Positions 15,504 through 25,334 of a stretch of 64,000 nt of DNA are shown piece by piece. Within the stretch, counting starts at the first letter, position 1. Every line of letters begins with the position of its first letter. The DNA lies in assembly GCF_004682055.1 (NCBI RefSeq), contig NZ_QUZU01000022.1:1-64000 (forward strand). The letters are read 5' to 3'. The notes beneath the pieces were generated by a model. That model was given only the letters and a program-made list of their open reading frames with translations. It ran no database searches and had not been told where the DNA came from. Made by a program: the position numbers and the translations under genes. This DNA is from Pseudomonas kairouanensis. Its GTDB lineage: Bacteria; Pseudomonadota; Gammaproteobacteria; Pseudomonadales; Pseudomonadaceae.

Positions 15504-17933
15504 TTAGAAATCGACCGTGGCCGAGACCTTCACCGTTCGCGGCTCGCCCTGGGTCAGGTAGTTGTTGGCGGTGGAGGCCGACGCCCAGTACGCCTTGTTC
15601 GCCACGTTCTCGACGTTGGCACGCAGGGTGATGTACTTGTCATCGGCTTTGAAACCGTAGCGGGCACCGAGGTCGACGCGGGTCCAGGCCGGGATGTTCA
15701 GGGTGTTGGCGGCGTTGACGTATTCGCCCCCTGTTCGCAGCATCCGCGCGTTGACCGCAGCACCCTGGATGCCCGGAATATCCCAGTCGGCCCCCACGTT
15801 GTACTGGAAGCGCGGCACCCCGGCGGCACGGTTGCCGTCGGTGAGGCCGTTGGAGGTGTTCTGCAACTCGGTGTTCATCCAGGTGGCGCCGGCCAGCAGG
15901 CGCAGGCCATCAACCGGCTCACCGAAGACATTCAACTCCACCCCTTTGTTGATTTGTTTGCCATCCACGCTAAACGTGTTGGTGCCATTGGCGTTAGTGT
16001 TAGTCGCGCTATTGGGCTGCTCGATACGGTAAACACCCAGGGTTGCGCCGTAGGTATCCCAGTCCAGCTTCACCCCTGCCTCGGTTTGTTTGCTGCGGTT
16101 GGGCGCAAACACTTCACCGGGGTTGGTCACGTTGGTCAACGGTGCCGTTGGTCCCTGGGCCAGGCCTTCGATGCGGTTGGCATAGAACGACACGTGCTCC
16201 CACGGTTTAACCACCAGGCCATACACCGGCGTGGTGATCGACTCCGCGTAGTTGGCGTTGCGCACCCCTGTGGTGGTGTTCCAGGCATCCACTTCGATGG
16301 TCTGGCGACGAACGCCCAGGGTCAGCAGCACACGGTCATCGATAAAGCCCAAGGTGTCGGACACCGCCGCACTCTTGATACGGTTCTTGCCCACCACCCG
16401 TGGGTCGTGAATATCGCTGCCGAAATAGGTCACGCTGGGGCGCGGGATCTGGGTCGGGTTGTACAGGTTGCCCGGCTGGCGGTTGGCTTGCAGGATCGCC
16501 TCGAACGCCGAGCGCTGTTCGCCCCAGATGCCCGACAAGCCGACGTTCATCTGGTGGGTCACCGGCCCCGTGTCGAAATGCCCGTTCAGGCCGGCCATGG
16601 CGCTCTTGTTGTCCTCGTCATGGGGCGAATACAAAAAACCGACCCGTCCCGCGCCGTTGTTGCCCACGTACAGCGACGAATACTGACCGTTTTCTCGCGT
16701 GTGCTTGGCGCCGCCGCCCACGTAGGCGGTCCAGCTTTCATTCAGGTCATATTCGGCATTGAACATTCCGTAGGTGTCTTCCAGCTCCGACCAACTCCAG
16801 TCCTGGGCATAGTTATGCTTGGCCGACGGCGCCTTGGGCACTTGGGTGCCGTTGGGGTAGACCACCGAGCGGCCGTTGTTGATGCGCTCTTTCTGGTAGC
16901 CAAAGTCGGTGGACACCCGCAAGCGATCACCCCGGTAGTCCAGGGCCACGGCCACCAGTTGGGAGCTTTTGAACTCGTCATCGATGGCCGTGTCGCCACC
17001 GTGCTTAGCCAGGTTGATGCGTGCGCCGAAGCGGTTGTCTTCGCCAAAGCGCTGGCCCAGGTCCAGATGGCCGCCGGTTTGCCCGCCGCTGGCCGCATCC
17101 AGGGTGACGCTGCGAGTTGCAACGTCTTCGGCGCGCTTGGGCACCAGGTTGACGCTGCCGCCAATCCCCGAACCGGCTGGCGATACGCCGTTGACGAAGG
17201 CGTTGGGGCCTTTGAACAACTCCACGCGCTCCAGGGCTTCGGTGGTGATGATCTGCCGTGGCAGTACGCCGTACAAGCCGTTGAAGGCAATGTCATCGGT
17301 GTTCAGCGGCAGGCCGCGAATGGTGAACACCTGGGAAAAGTTGCCGAAGCCCGAGGATTGGCGCACCGAGGCATCGTTGAGCAATACATCGCCCACCGTG
17401 CGTGCCTGCTGGTCGGCGATGGTCTTAGCGGTGTAGCTGACCACGCTGAACGGCACATCATTGATCGAACGGTTGCCCAACACGCCAAGCCGCGCCGAAC
17501 GCGCCACCTGGCCACCGCCGTAGGTGTCGGCCTGTGCACCGCTTTCGCCGCTGATGGTGGTCGCCCCCAGTTGCACCGCATCGCCCGTGGCCTCTGGCAC
17601 CACGGTATAGCCATTCGCACCGGTGCTTTGCAGGGTGTAGCCGCTGCCTTGCAGCAACTGCATAAAGCCTGATTGCGCGGTGTAGTTGCCCTGCAAGCCG
17701 GGGCTTTGCTGGTCGTTGAGCAGCGTGGAGTCAAACGACAGCGGCACCCCCGACAACGCCGCAAACTGTGCCAACACATTGCCCAACGGCCCCGGTGCGA
17801 TGTTGTAGCTACGCGCTGCGCTGGTGGACGCCGCGTCTGCGGCCTGCGCGTAATGCATCGGCGCGATGGCGGCCAGGGCAACGGCCAGGCTCAAGGCCTT
17901 CAGGGGGCGGATGGGGTGCGGGGTGGAGGTCAT
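15504..17933 (-). CDS. TonB-dependent siderophore receptor with STN domain
   Basis: Outer-membrane receptor of 809 residues: signal peptide (LSLAVALAAIAPMHYAQA), STN domain (SYNIAPGPLGNVLAQFAALSGVPLSFD and following), plug (FTIRGLPLNTDDIAFNGLYG, then VELFKGPNAFVNG) and barrel ending RTVKVSATVDF. The plug pattern is that of hydroxamate-siderophore receptors such as FiuA and FhuE; ferrichrome-type ligand is a guess. ATG 17933 has AGGA six bases upstream, whereas ATG 17939 is directly abutted by it. Its FecR and FecI partners lie immediately upstream on the same strand, and the STN domain matches that arrangement. Confidence 0.88.
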   Translation of the reverse strand: MTSTPHPIRPLKALSLAVALAAIAPMHYAQAADAASTSAARSYNIAPGPLGNVLAQFAALSGVPLSFDSTLLNDQQSPGLQGNYTAQSGFMQLLQGSGYTLQSTGANGYTVVPEATGDAVQLGATTISGESGAQADTYGGGQVARSARLGVLGNRSINDVPFSVVSYTAKTIADQQARTVGDVLLNDASVRQSSGFGNFSQVFTIRGLPLNTDDIAFNGLYGVLPRQIITTEALERVELFKGPNAFVNGVSPAGSGIGGSVNLVPKRAEDVATRSVTLDAASGGQTGGHLDLGQRFGEDNRFGARINLAKHGGDTAIDDEFKSSQLVAVALDYRGDRLRVSTDFGYQKERINNGRSVVYPNGTQVPKAPSAKHNYAQDWSWSELEDTYGMFNAEYDLNESWTAYVGGGAKHTRENGQYSSLYVGNNGAGRVGFLYSPHDEDNKSAMAGLNGHFDTGPVTHQMNVGLSGIWGEQRSAFEAILQANRQPGNLYNPTQIPRPSVTYFGSDIHDPRVVGKNRIKSAAVSDTLGFIDDRVLLTLGVRRQTIEVDAWNTTTGVRNANYAESITTPVYGLVVKPWEHVSFYANRIEGLAQGPTAPLTNVTNPGEVFAPNRSKQTEAGVKLDWDTYGATLGVYRIEQPNSATNTNANGTNTFSVDGKQINKGVELNVFGEPVDGLRLLAGATWMNTELQNTSNGLTDGNRAAGVPRFQYNVGADWDIPGIQGAAVNARMLRTGGEYVNAANTLNIPAWTRVDLGARYGFKADDKYITLRANVENVANKAYWASASTANNYLTQGEPRTVKVSATVDF

Positions 17934-18023
17934 GGGCATTCCTGTCGGCGCGGTGCAAAGTTGAGGGTTCTCCCCTACACCGCACGACAACGAAAAAGGT
18001 GTCAGCGAAAGTTGAAATTCAAT

Positions 18024-18977
18024 TCAGCGCGGTTCGACCGTCACCCAGTAGCCGGTCAAGCTGCTGACGGTGACCGGCAGGGTTTGCTGCAACAGGCGCA
18101 GGCTGGCGTCGATGTCACGCAGGGGAAACGCCCCGGAAACCCTCAGCCCAGCCACGCTGGCATGGCAGCGCAACACGCCATGGCGGTAGCGACCCAATTC
18201 ATCCAGCAGGTCCGCCAGGGGCATCTGCTGGGCCAGCAACATGCCGTTTTCCCAGGTCATGGCGCTGATATCCAAGGGCTGCACCGCCGCGACAGTGTCG
18301 CTGCCGAATGCGCTCTGCTCACCGGCCTTGAGGATCACGCCGCGGCTTGCGTGCGCAGGCAGCATTTGCACCGCGCCTTCGCTGACCGCCACCCGGCTGC
18401 TGTGCTCCCCGACCCGCACGCTAAAATGCGTGCCCAGGGCGCGGGCCGTGCCATGGCGGGTCTGCACGACAAAGGGGCGATGGGTCGGTGCTGGGTCCTT
18501 GGCGGTGGTGATCATCACCTCGCCTTGCAGCAACTCGATGCGCCGCATCTGGTCGGTAAAGGCGATGTTCAGTGAGCTGGCGGTGTTGATCAGCAACTGC
18601 GTGCCATCGGGCAACGTGAGGTTGCGCTGTTCGCCAATGGCCGTGTGCTGGTCGGCGGTCCACGCTTGCCACGGCTTTTGCCGATAGGCCAACCAGGTCG
18701 CCGGGCCCGCCAACAGCAGCAGCCCCAGGGCCTGGCGGCGGCCGAGGGATTTCTTGCGGCCGATGCGCTTGAGGGTATCGCCGGCAATGGCGCCGGGCAC
18801 GCTGTTGAAGTCCCCCAGGATCGCCTGCGCCCGCTGCCAGGCCTGAGCGTGCTGGGCACTGCGGCCTTGCCATTGGGCGATGGCGCGACGGTCTTCGTCG
18901 GTGGCGCTGCCGGACTGCAATTGCACCATCCAGTCGGCGGCTTCACCGAGGATCAGCGGGTCGATGGACGGGTTCAT
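18024..18977 (-). CDS. FecR-family anti-sigma/signal transducer
   Basis: Protein of 317 residues with the N-terminal domain EAADWMVQLQSGSATDEDRRAIAQW..., a membrane segment (RQALGLLLLAGPATWLAY) and a periplasmic FecR domain (NLTLPDGTQLLINTASSLNIAF). It links the siderophore receptor 90 bases downstream to the sigma factor upstream. ATG 18977 overlaps the sigma-factor stop in ATGA, showing translational coupling. Length is normal for the family. Confidence 0.92.
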   Translation of the reverse strand: MNPSIDPLILGEAADWMVQLQSGSATDEDRRAIAQWQGRSAQHAQAWQRAQAILGDFNSVPGAIAGDTLKRIGRKKSLGRRQALGLLLLAGPATWLAYRQKPWQAWTADQHTAIGEQRNLTLPDGTQLLINTASSLNIAFTDQMRRIELLQGEVMITTAKDPAPTHRPFVVQTRHGTARALGTHFSVRVGEHSSRVAVSEGAVQMLPAHASRGVILKAGEQSAFGSDTVAAVQPLDISAMTWENGMLLAQQMPLADLLDELGRYRHGVLRCHASVAGLRVSGAFPLRDIDASLRLLQQTLPVTVSSLTGYWVTVEPR

Positions 18978-19471
18978 GCCACGCTCAGGCATGCGAGGAA
19001 GGCATCGCGCATATAGCGTTTGACCGACGCCAGCGACACCTTCAATTCATCGGCGATCTGCGGGTAAGTCAGGCCATCGATCTGCGACATCAGGAACGCC
19101 TGGCGGGTTTTGTCCGGCAGGTCGCGCAACATGGCTTCGATGCGATACAACGCCTCCAGGATCAACCAACGGGTTTCCGGCGACGGCACTTCCTGCTCCG
19201 GCAGGTGGGCGATGGTTTCCAGGTAGGCACGCTCGACTTCCTGGCGGCGCCAGCTGTCGATCATCAGGCCCTTGGCAATATGGGTGAGCAACGCCCGTGG
19301 CTCGCTGCCAAAGCCTGCTGGGTTCTGGCGGGTGAGCAAGCGCATGAAGGTGTCATGGGCCAGGTCCGCTGCATCACTGGCATTGCCCAGCTTGCGATCG
19401 AGCCAGCGGTACAGCCATCCGTGGTGTTCGCAGTACAACGCCTGGACAGGCAGATGGAGCGAAGTCGACAT
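18974..19471 (-). CDS. ECF sigma factor, FecI family
   Basis: Sigma factor of 165 residues beginning MSTSLHLPVQALYCEHHGWL. Region 2 is seen in DAADLAHDTFMRLL and region 4 in LPDKTRQAFLMSQIDGLTYPQIADELKVSLASVKRYM, which carries the helix-turn-helix. The open frame runs 25 codons further upstream but without family similarity. It is the first gene of the FecI-FecR-receptor set. A weak palindrome (19501-19517) upstream could be an operator. Confidence 0.92.
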   Translation of the reverse strand: MSTSLHLPVQALYCEHHGWLYRWLDRKLGNASDAADLAHDTFMRLLTRQNPAGFGSEPRALLTHIAKGLMIDSWRRQEVERAYLETIAHLPEQEVPSPETRWLILEALYRIEAMLRDLPDKTRQAFLMSQIDGLTYPQIADELKVSLASVKRYMRDAFLACLSVA

Positions 19472-19599
19472 GCAGATCACCCGGAACCCGGAAGTAATTA
19501 AGAATTGATCGCATTCTAATCGGAGCAACGAAGCCCGGCAACGCACAAATTAATGTTATAGGATAACGCCCCCTTTCCCCCTGCCCTGCGATCCCGCCC

Positions 19600-20754
19600 A
19601 TGACCGACGCTGTTCCCTTGCGCCAACGCCTGCTTTCCATCGACGCCCTGCGCGGCCTGGTGATCCTGTTCATGTTGCTGGACCACGTACGCGAAACCTT
19701 CCTGCTGCACCGCCAGGTCAGCGACCCCATGACCATCGACAGCACCGAGCCCGCGCTGTTTATCAGCCGCACCCTCGCCCACTTGTGCGCGCCGGTGTTT
19801 GTGTTGCTCACCGGGCTGTCCGCGTGGTTGTACGGCCAGAAGTACCAGGGCCGGCGCGATGTATCGGCGTTCCTGTTCAAGCGTGGGTTGTTCCTCGTGG
19901 TGCTGGAGTTCACCCTGGTCAACTTCGCCTGGACCTTCCAACTGCCGCCCAGCGTGATCTACATGCAAGTGATCTGGGCGATTGGCGTGAGCATGCTCGC
20001 CCTTGCCGCGCTGGTATGGCTGCCACGCCCGCTGTTGATCGGCGTGGCGCTGGTGATCATCGGCGGGCATAACCTGCTCGATGGCCTGCACTTCGCGCCG
20101 GGGTCGGCGCTGCAAAACCTGTGGGCGATCCTGCATGAGCGCAGCTGGATCGAGGTCGGCGACACCCTGCGCCTGCGCATCACTTACCCGGTGCTGCCCT
20201 GGATCGGCGTGATTGCCCTGGGCTATGGCCTGGGACCGTGGTTTGCCAATGGCGCGCTACCTGCGTTACGTAAGCGGTATTTGCTGCTGGCGGGTGTGGC
20301 TGCCTTGGTAGGGTTTGTGGTGTTGCGAGCCTTTAATGGCTACGGGGAAAAACCTTGGCAAGGCTATGAAAACGGCGTGCAGACGTTGATGAGTTTTTTC
20401 AACGTGACCAAGTACCCGCCTTCGCTGTTGTTTTTGGCGTTGACCTTGGGGGTTGGGTTACTGCTGTTGCGGGTGTTTGAGCGTGTGGGGCATAAGCGCT
20501 GGATCACAGTGCTGGCCACGTTTGGGGCCGTGCCGATGTTCTTCTACCTGTTGCACCTGTATGTGCTGAAAATACTGTATGTCGCGTGCGTGGCGTTGTT
20601 TAGCTTGAACCATGGCAACTACTTTGGTTTCGACAGTATTGGGGCGGTGTGGCTGGTGGCGCTGGTGTTGCCACTTGCACTGTATTGGCCAGTGCAATGG
20701 TTTGCCAGGCTAAAAGCCCGGCGCCGCGACCTGGCCTGGCTCAAATACCTCTGA
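19600..20754 (+). CDS. DUF1624-type multi-pass membrane protein (acyltransferase-like)
   Basis: Inner-membrane protein of 384 residues with about ten hydrophobic helices. The N-terminal RLLSIDALRGLVILFMLLDH is the hallmark of the heparan-alpha-glucosaminide N-acetyltransferase-like/DUF1624 and YeiB-related families, thought to move acyl groups across the membrane; the conserved His in LLDH is present. No partner gene reveals the substrate. Both neighbours are on the other strand or separated by a REPIN. Confidence 0.82.
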   Translation: MTDAVPLRQRLLSIDALRGLVILFMLLDHVRETFLLHRQVSDPMTIDSTEPALFISRTLAHLCAPVFVLLTGLSAWLYGQKYQGRRDVSAFLFKRGLFLVVLEFTLVNFAWTFQLPPSVIYMQVIWAIGVSMLALAALVWLPRPLLIGVALVIIGGHNLLDGLHFAPGSALQNLWAILHERSWIEVGDTLRLRITYPVLPWIGVIALGYGLGPWFANGALPALRKRYLLLAGVAALVGFVVLRAFNGYGEKPWQGYENGVQTLMSFFNVTKYPPSLLFLALTLGVGLLLLRVFERVGHKRWITVLATFGAVPMFFYLLHLYVLKILYVACVALFSLNHGNYFGFDSIGAVWLVALVLPLALYWPVQWFARLKARRRDLAWLKYL

Positions 20755-20768
20755 CCCAACACAGGCCA

Positions 20769-20863
20769 AAATGTGGGAGGGGGCTTGCTCCCGATTGCAG
20801 TGGGTCAGCTACAGATAAGCTGATTGATCCACCGCCATCGGGAGCAAGCCCCCTCCCACATTT
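20769..20863. repeat. REPIN (GGGGGCTTGC class)
   Basis: Paired inverted REP arms lie between the convergent membrane-protein and metE genes. It may act as a bidirectional transcript end. Confidence 0.9.
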
Positions 20864-20884
20864 AGATTGCGTTACTCCCAAGAA

Positions 20885-23173
20885 TCAGGCCAGTTCAGCC
20901 CGCAGTTGGCGAGCCGCTGCAACCATATGAATCAACGCCGCCTCAGTCTCCGGCCAACCTCGCGTTTTCAACCCGCAATCGGGGTTCACCCACAACCGCT
21001 CGGCCGGAATCCGCTTGGCCGCCTTGCGCAGCAGGTTGGCCATCTCCGATACATCCGGCACCCGTGGCGAGTGGATGTCGTACACGCCGGGCCCGATTTC
21101 ATTCGGGTAGGCGAAGGCTTCAAACGCCTCCAGCAACTCCATGTCCGAGCGCGATGTTTCGATGGTGATTACATCGGCATCCATCGCTGCGATGCTTTCG
21201 ATCACATCGTTGAACTCGCTGTAGCACATGTGGGTGTGGATCTGGGTTTCATCGCGCACGCCCGAGGCACACAGGCGGAACACTTCGGTGGCCCAGTCCA
21301 GGTAGTGCTGCCACTGCGCCTGGCGCAACGGCAAGCCTTCACGGAACGCGGCTTCGTCGATCTGCACGATCTTGATGCCGGCCGTTTCCAGGTCCACCAC
21401 CTCGTCACGAATCGCCAGGGCCAGTTGCCGGGCCTGCACTTCGCGGCTCACGTCTTCACGGGGGAACGACCACATCAGCATGGTCACCGGGCCGGTCAGC
21501 ATGCCCTTCATCACTTTGCTGGTCAGGCCTTGGGCGTAGCGGATCCACTCCACGGTCATGGCCTTCGGGCGGCTCAGGTCGCCGAAGATCACTGCCGGTT
21601 TCACGCAGCGCGAGCCGTAGCTTTGCACCCAGCCGAAGCGGGTGAACACGTAGCCGTCGAGTTGCTCGGCAAAGTACTCGACCATGTCGTTGCGCTCGGC
21701 TTCGCCGTGCACCAGCACGTCCAGGCCGAGGTTTTCCTGCACTTCGACGGCGTGCTTGATCTCGCTGTGCATGGCTTCGACGTATTCGGCCTCGCTCAAC
21801 TTGCCGGCTTTATAGGACTGGCGCGCCAGGCGGATCGAGGCGGTCTGCGGGAACGAACCGATGGTGGTGGTCGGGAACAGCGGCAGGTTCAGGCCGGCGC
21901 GTTGTTTCTCGATACGCTGGGCAAACAGCGATTGGCGCTGGCTGTCCTGGGCAGTGATCGCCGCCACACGGGCTTGTACCGCAGGTTTGTGAATACGGGG
22001 CGACGCAGCACGCGCGGCTTGCACGGCACGGCTGTGGGCCAAGGCGGCCAACACATCGGGGGCTTCAGGCGCGGTGACGGCTTTAGCCAGCACCGCCACT
22101 TCAGCGCATTTTTGCACGGCAAAGGCCAGCCAGCTTTTCAGTTCGGCATCCAGTTGGTCTTCGCGGCCCAAATCCACCGGGCTGTGCAGCAACGAGCAAG
22201 ACGGTGCCACCCATAGGCGATCCCCGAGCTTTTCATGGGCGTGCTGCAAGGTCGCCAGGGCTTTTTCCAGGTCGCACCGCCATACGTTACGGCCATTGAC
22301 CACACCCAAGGACAGCACTTTATAAGCAGGTAGACGGTCGAGAATGGTCGGGTACTGTTCCGGTGCGCGCACCAGGTCGATATGCAGGCCGTCCACCGGC
22401 AGGTTGGCGGCTAAACCAAGGTTCTCTTCCAGGCCACCGAAGTAGGTGGCCACCAGCTTTTTCAGCGGGTCGCGCTGGATCTGGTTGTAGGCACGCTCGA
22501 ACGCGTTTTTCCATTCCTGCGGCAGGTCCAGCACCAGGATCGGCTCATCGATCTGCACCCACTCCACGCCCAGGTCGGCCAGGCGTTGGAAGATCTGGCC
22601 GTACAGCGGCAGCAGGCGGTCCAGCAGGTCGAGCTTGTCGAAATCACCGCCCTTGGCCTTGCCCAGCCACAGATACGTCAGCGGGCCAATCACCACCGGC
22701 TTGACGGTGTGGCCCAATTCGCGGGCTTCCTGAACTTCTTCGAACAACTGGTCCCAACCCAGGTGGAACTGCTGGTCAGCACTGAATTCCGGCACCAGGT
22801 AGTGATAGTTGGTATCGAACCACTTGGTCATTTCCTGGGCATGGGCACCGCCGCAGCAGCTGTCGCTGACGCCACGGGCCATGCCGAACAGGGTTTGCAG
22901 GGTGGCATGGCCGTCGGCCGGGCGGAAACGCTCGGGGATCACGCCGAACATCAGCGAATGAGTCAGCACCTGGTCGTACCAGGCGAAATCCCCAGCGGGC
23001 AGCAACTCGATGCCTGCTTGCTTTTGCAATGCCCAGTGGGTCTTGCGCAAATCACGGCCAATGGCCCGCAGGCCGGCTTCGTCGAGCTCGCCCTTCCAGA
23101 ACGCTTCCTGCGCTTTTTTCAGTTCACGATCGCGTCCAATGCGCGGAAATCCCAGGGAATGAGCGACTGCCAT
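20885..23173 (-). CDS. metE: Cobalamin-independent methionine synthase
   Basis: 5-methyltetrahydropteroyltriglutamate-homocysteine methyltransferase, 762 residues, the full family length. It makes methionine by direct methyl transfer to homocysteine. The N-terminus AHSLGFPRIGRDRELKKAQE is typical, TTTIGSFPQT marks the start of the catalytic half, and zinc ligands are visible in IHTHMCYSEF (His, Cys) and VNPDCGLKTRGW (Cys). No metR was seen beside it; regulation is not evident from the 97-base gap upstream. Confidence 0.97.
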   Translation of the reverse strand: MAVAHSLGFPRIGRDRELKKAQEAFWKGELDEAGLRAIGRDLRKTHWALQKQAGIELLPAGDFAWYDQVLTHSLMFGVIPERFRPADGHATLQTLFGMARGVSDSCCGGAHAQEMTKWFDTNYHYLVPEFSADQQFHLGWDQLFEEVQEARELGHTVKPVVIGPLTYLWLGKAKGGDFDKLDLLDRLLPLYGQIFQRLADLGVEWVQIDEPILVLDLPQEWKNAFERAYNQIQRDPLKKLVATYFGGLEENLGLAANLPVDGLHIDLVRAPEQYPTILDRLPAYKVLSLGVVNGRNVWRCDLEKALATLQHAHEKLGDRLWVAPSCSLLHSPVDLGREDQLDAELKSWLAFAVQKCAEVAVLAKAVTAPEAPDVLAALAHSRAVQAARAASPRIHKPAVQARVAAITAQDSQRQSLFAQRIEKQRAGLNLPLFPTTTIGSFPQTASIRLARQSYKAGKLSEAEYVEAMHSEIKHAVEVQENLGLDVLVHGEAERNDMVEYFAEQLDGYVFTRFGWVQSYGSRCVKPAVIFGDLSRPKAMTVEWIRYAQGLTSKVMKGMLTGPVTMLMWSFPREDVSREVQARQLALAIRDEVVDLETAGIKIVQIDEAAFREGLPLRQAQWQHYLDWATEVFRLCASGVRDETQIHTHMCYSEFNDVIESIAAMDADVITIETSRSDMELLEAFEAFAYPNEIGPGVYDIHSPRVPDVSEMANLLRKAAKRIPAERLWVNPDCGLKTRGWPETEAALIHMVAAARQLRAELA

Positions 23174-23270
23174 GACTTACAACTCCAATGTCGTTTTGTA
23201 TGGCAGCTATTGTCGGCAAGCAGTGATAGTGAGACAAACTCATATTATTCTAGATGATCACAAGATCTAC

Positions 23271-23876
23271 TCATGTTGAGACCAGGTGCACGTAGAACGC
23301 GTGGAACATGAAATACGCACACACTGCCAGTGCGATTCCCATGCAGCGGTTGAACAAGGTGAACGCCGACGCCCCGTTGATCCGCCGCCCCAGCAGCGCC
23401 CCCAGCAATGAGTAAAGCCACGGCGCACCGAACGCCCCAAAGGCCAACACCGCCGAGACCGCCGCGATGGACACCCCAGTGATATGCGCCGCCGGCAGCA
23501 TCACGCTGGTGATCGGCAACACCGCCATGATGCCCTTGGGGTTAAGCAGCTGGATCACCAGGCCGTTCCAGAAGGTGAGGGTTTTGGCCGGTGCGCTTGA
23601 GGACTCTTCAACCACCGTGCGTGCGTTGAATACCTGGTAAGCGAGGTAAAGCGTGTACACCCCGCCAATCAACGAGATGTACGGCAACGCCGCCTGGGAA
23701 ATGATCGCCTCCCCGGTGTAGCCGAACACAACGAACAGCAACATCATCGCGCAGCCCACGCCGATGAAAAAGCCGGTAGAGCGGCGGAACTGACCGGTAA
23801 GCCCGGCGTTGAGCCCCATGAAATTCACGGGACCGGGGCTGTACATGACGCTGAAGGCGTAGAGGAAAATGTCCAT
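23271..23876 (-). CDS. LysE/RhtB-family amino-acid exporter
   Basis: Inner-membrane protein of 201 residues with six hydrophobic segments. The N-terminal SVMYSPGPVNFMGLNAGLTG is the LysE-family signature and the central FWNGLVIQLLNPKGIMAV is also diagnostic. Members export amino acids such as lysine, threonine or homoserine; the substrate here is unknown. It lies upstream of metE on the same strand, 97 bases apart, which could reflect methionine or homoserine metabolism but may be chance. Confidence 0.87.
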   Translation of the reverse strand: MDIFLYAFSVMYSPGPVNFMGLNAGLTGQFRRSTGFFIGVGCAMMLLFVVFGYTGEAIISQAALPYISLIGGVYTLYLAYQVFNARTVVEESSSAPAKTLTFWNGLVIQLLNPKGIMAVLPITSVMLPAAHITGVSIAAVSAVLAFGAFGAPWLYSLLGALLGRRINGASAFTLFNRCMGIALAVCAYFMFHAFYVHLVST

Positions 23877-23969
23877 GGAAGACCTGCACTGGAGAAAGTG
23901 CGGCCAGTCTATGGTGGGGGTTGGCAGGCAATCTTGTACGTTTGTGGTCGTAAGCCGGGCACAGCTTCA

Positions 23970-24061
23970 ATGTGGGAGGGGGCTTGCTCCCGATGAGGGC
24001 GTGTCAGCCGATACATCTGCAACTGAAATACCGCTATCGGGAGCAAGCCCCCTCCCACATT
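23970..24061. repeat. REPIN (GGGGGCTTGC class)
   Basis: Inverted REP arms (TGTGGGAGGGGGCTTGCTCC and its partner) occupy part of the 332-base gap between divergent lysE-like and nspC genes. The rest of that gap, 24062-24208, shows no further feature I can support. Confidence 0.9.
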
Positions 24062-24208
24062 AGACCGGGGTACATCCATAGATGGTCATGTTCAGTGGGT
24101 AGGTTGAAAACTGGCGCAGCAAATTCCGCCCACTAACCTTTCGATTCGCCCCAAGTGCGGGCACAATGCGTGTCCTTTTTTGGCAGGCACCGCCGCAGGC
24201 TCTCAAAA

Positions 24209-25306
24209 ATGATCAAAACGCCGTACTACCTCATCGATAAACAGAAGCTTCTGGTCAACATGCAGAAGATCGCTTACGTACGCGAGCAGTCCGGCGCCAA
24301 GGCGTTGCTGGCGCTCAAGTGCTTTGCCACCTGGTCGGTGTTCGACCTGATGCAGCAATACATGGACGGCACCACCTCCTCGTCGCTGTATGAGTTGAAA
24401 CTGGGCCGCCAGAAGTTCGAAGGTGAAGCGCACGCCTACAGCGTGGCCTGGGCCGACGATGAAATCGAAGAGATGCTGGATAACTGCGACAAGATCATCT
24501 TCAACTCCATCAGCCAATTGCAGCGTTTTGCCGAGCGTTCCGAAGGCAAGACCCGTGGCCTGCGCGTCAACCCGCAGGTGAGCAGCTCGGACTACCTGCT
24601 GGCCGACCCGGCGCGCCCGTTCAGCCGTTTGGGCGAGTGGGACCCAGTGAAGATCGAAGGCGTGATCGAGCAAATCTCCGGCTTCATGTTCCACAACAAC
24701 TGCGAGAACGGCGATTTCAGCCTGTTCGACAAAATGCTCGGCACCATCGAAGAACGCTTCGGCGCGCTGCTGCATAAAGTCGAGTGGGTGAGCCTGGGCG
24801 GCGGTATCCACTTCACCGGCGAAGACTATGCCGTGGACGCCTTCTGCGCCCGCCTGAAAGCCTTCTCCGAAAAATACGGCGTACAGGTCTACCTGGAACC
24901 GGGTGAAGCGGCGATCACTAACAGCGCCTCCCTGGAAGTCACCGTGCTCGACACCCTCTACAACGGCAAGAACCTCGCCGTGGTAGACAGCTCCATCGAA
25001 GCCCACCTGCTGGACCTGCTGATCTATCGCCTCAACGCCAAGCTGGCGCCGAGCGATGGCGAACACACCGTGATGGTGTGCGGCAAATCCTGCCTGGCCG
25101 GGGACATCTTCGGTGAGTACCAATTTGATCGTCCGCTGGCCATCGGCGATCGGCTGTCGTTCATCGACACCGCGGGCTACACCATGGTCAAGAAAAATTG
25201 GTTCAACGGCCTGAAAATGCCGTCCATCGTAGTGAAACAACTCGACGGTACAGTCGAGGTGGTTCGTGAATTTGGTTACGACGACTACCTGTCCAGCCTT
25301 TCGTAA
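24209..25306 (+). CDS. nspC: Carboxynorspermidine/carboxyspermidine decarboxylase
   Basis: PLP-dependent decarboxylase of 365 residues of the alanine-racemase-fold group IV family, which converts carboxy(nor)spermidine to (nor)spermidine. The PLP lysine is in ALLALKCFA; GGGIHFTGEDY and LEPGEAA match the phosphate-binding and following segments; the partner active-site Cys lies in VCGKSCLAGD. ATG 24209 gives MIKTPYYLIDKQKL, the family start. The next gene encodes the enzyme that makes its substrate, so together they form the alternative spermidine route used where SpeE is absent or supplementary. Confidence 0.93.
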   Translation: MIKTPYYLIDKQKLLVNMQKIAYVREQSGAKALLALKCFATWSVFDLMQQYMDGTTSSSLYELKLGRQKFEGEAHAYSVAWADDEIEEMLDNCDKIIFNSISQLQRFAERSEGKTRGLRVNPQVSSSDYLLADPARPFSRLGEWDPVKIEGVIEQISGFMFHNNCENGDFSLFDKMLGTIEERFGALLHKVEWVSLGGGIHFTGEDYAVDAFCARLKAFSEKYGVQVYLEPGEAAITNSASLEVTVLDTLYNGKNLAVVDSSIEAHLLDLLIYRLNAKLAPSDGEHTVMVCGKSCLAGDIFGEYQFDRPLAIGDRLSFIDTAGYTMVKKNWFNGLKMPSIVVKQLDGTVEVVREFGYDDYLSSLS

Positions 25307-25334
25307 GCTGGCGGATAAAGGAGAGATAAAGCAA

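Noticed and set aside
15468..17672. 734-codon open frame on the plus strand
   Set aside because: Antisense to the siderophore receptor, no recognisable fold, typical shadow composition.
19501..19517. AGAATTGATCGCATTCT as a Fur box for the second fecI gene
   Set aside because: Only a weak palindrome with poor match to the consensus; kept as a remark in the gene entry.
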